The notes under the pieces were generated by a model. The model searched no databases. It had not been told where the DNA came from and was given only the letters and a program-made list of their open reading frames with translations. DNA of 64,000 nucleotides from Anisus vortex. Its lineage: Eukaryota; Mollusca; Gastropoda; Planorbidae. Shown in pieces: positions 63,331 through 64,000 of this stretch; positions within the stretch are counted from its first letter, which is position 1; the number at the start of each line of letters is the position of its first letter. The stretch lies in contig OX421509.1 of the NCBI GenBank assembly GCA_949126835.1, positions 11,163,420 through 11,227,419 on the forward strand, read 5' to 3'. Position numbers and translations under genes: made by a program.

Positions 63331-64000
63331 GCTAAAATAATTGTTTCGTAATATAACATTTAACAGACATTTTTTTTACATTTTGTTATATAGAGAATTA
63401 TTAAAAATAATTAATAGGCCTATATCGATTTTTTTTTACCCATGATATATAGGGCCTAGAGGATAAAATATTAGCTTCTCAATAGTTTAAGGGGAAATAA
63501 TTGTGCACCAGTTCAGAATTAGCAGCTGCAATTGCCCCCCCCCCCCCCAAGACGTTTTTATTTCTCGTGCTTATTGTGCAATATCTGCCACACAAACTTT
63601 ATAGTCTACCATTAGCCCCCCCCCCCCCCCCCCGGGCCACCATTCAACCCCAGCCATGCCACTGGTTTTGTGTGTGTCAGTTTTCTTTGGGTCATGTAAA
63701 TAGAGTGTGTTATTTTTTCTTATGTGTGATATATAGTATGTTTACTTTATGTTGCCTACTATGTTTGCCTACTGATGCATTGTTTGTGTGTCAGTTTATT
63801 GACCTATTGTGTGTTTACTTTGTGTTGTGCCATATAATATGTGTGCGCGTGTCAAAGTCCTGAAATTACTTTGTTTTGTTTGTATTTTGTTTACCACAAA
63901 TCAGATGTTGTGGCAAAGTCTATAGACTATAGGCTGTGTGTTGGCAGCACAATTATCCTTTGTGCTGTGGTCACCAAAATTGTCATACATAATAACATTA
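63331..64000. other. No gene recognised
   Basis: Two C homopolymers (63536-63548, 63617-63633) and TG-rich sequence; otherwise nothing identifiable. Confidence 0.5.

Overview
The window is AT-rich animal DNA packed with repeats. It holds two intron-rich protein-coding genes that converge from opposite strands. The reading of these genes, the frequent TAGGCCTA-type words and the mix of LINE, tRNA-derived SINE, hAT MITE and Ty3/gypsy-like elements point to a lophotrochozoan, most likely a gastropod mollusc. The species call is inference; the coding content is read directly.

Gene 1 (plus strand, 920-31582, 5' end outside the window) is the 3' part of a fasciclin-1-like cell-surface protein. Ten exons splice in frame to 521 codons plus stop. 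They encode the end of one FAS1 domain, three more FAS1 domains and a hydrophobic C-terminal tail that looks like a GPI-anchor signal. The domains are built from a duplicated three-exon cassette.

Intron 7 of gene 1 is about 19.2 kb because two LTR retrotransposons sit in it. Element 1 (10280-18434, minus sense, TSD ATGG) has a 1343-codon ORF with gag, a CCHC knuckle, protease and an integrase with an intact D,D35E triad. Element 2 (20275-27399, plus sense, TSD ATTAG) has 455-bp LTRs that look identical and a 978-codon ORF with gag, protease and an integrase that has lost most of its catalytic core. In both, integrase follows protease directly, as in Gmr1-type Ty3/gypsy elements, and reverse transcriptase is missing. 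Both therefore look non-autonomous, and element 2 looks very young.

From 31583 to 38142 lie the fasciclin 3' UTR, simple repeats, old LINE, SINE and hAT fragments, and one weakly supported cysteine-rich terminal exon (34861-35115).

Gene 2 (minus strand, 57842 down to 38143) is a complete phosphoserine aminotransferase gene, PSAT1: 11 coding exons, 381 codons plus stop, all splice phases consistent. Its 5' flank carries an exact TTGCATCA C/EBP-ATF response element and two CCAAT boxes, as expected for an ATF4-controlled serine-synthesis gene. Its introns hold hAT MITEs with clean 8-bp target duplications, tRNA-derived SINEs, a nested TIR element, a 35-bp satellite with higher-order structure and a LINE fragment.

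From 58000 to 64000, upstream of PSAT1, there are only LINE tails, a hAT MITE, an 88-93-bp tandem repeat and homopolymer tracts; no further gene is supported.
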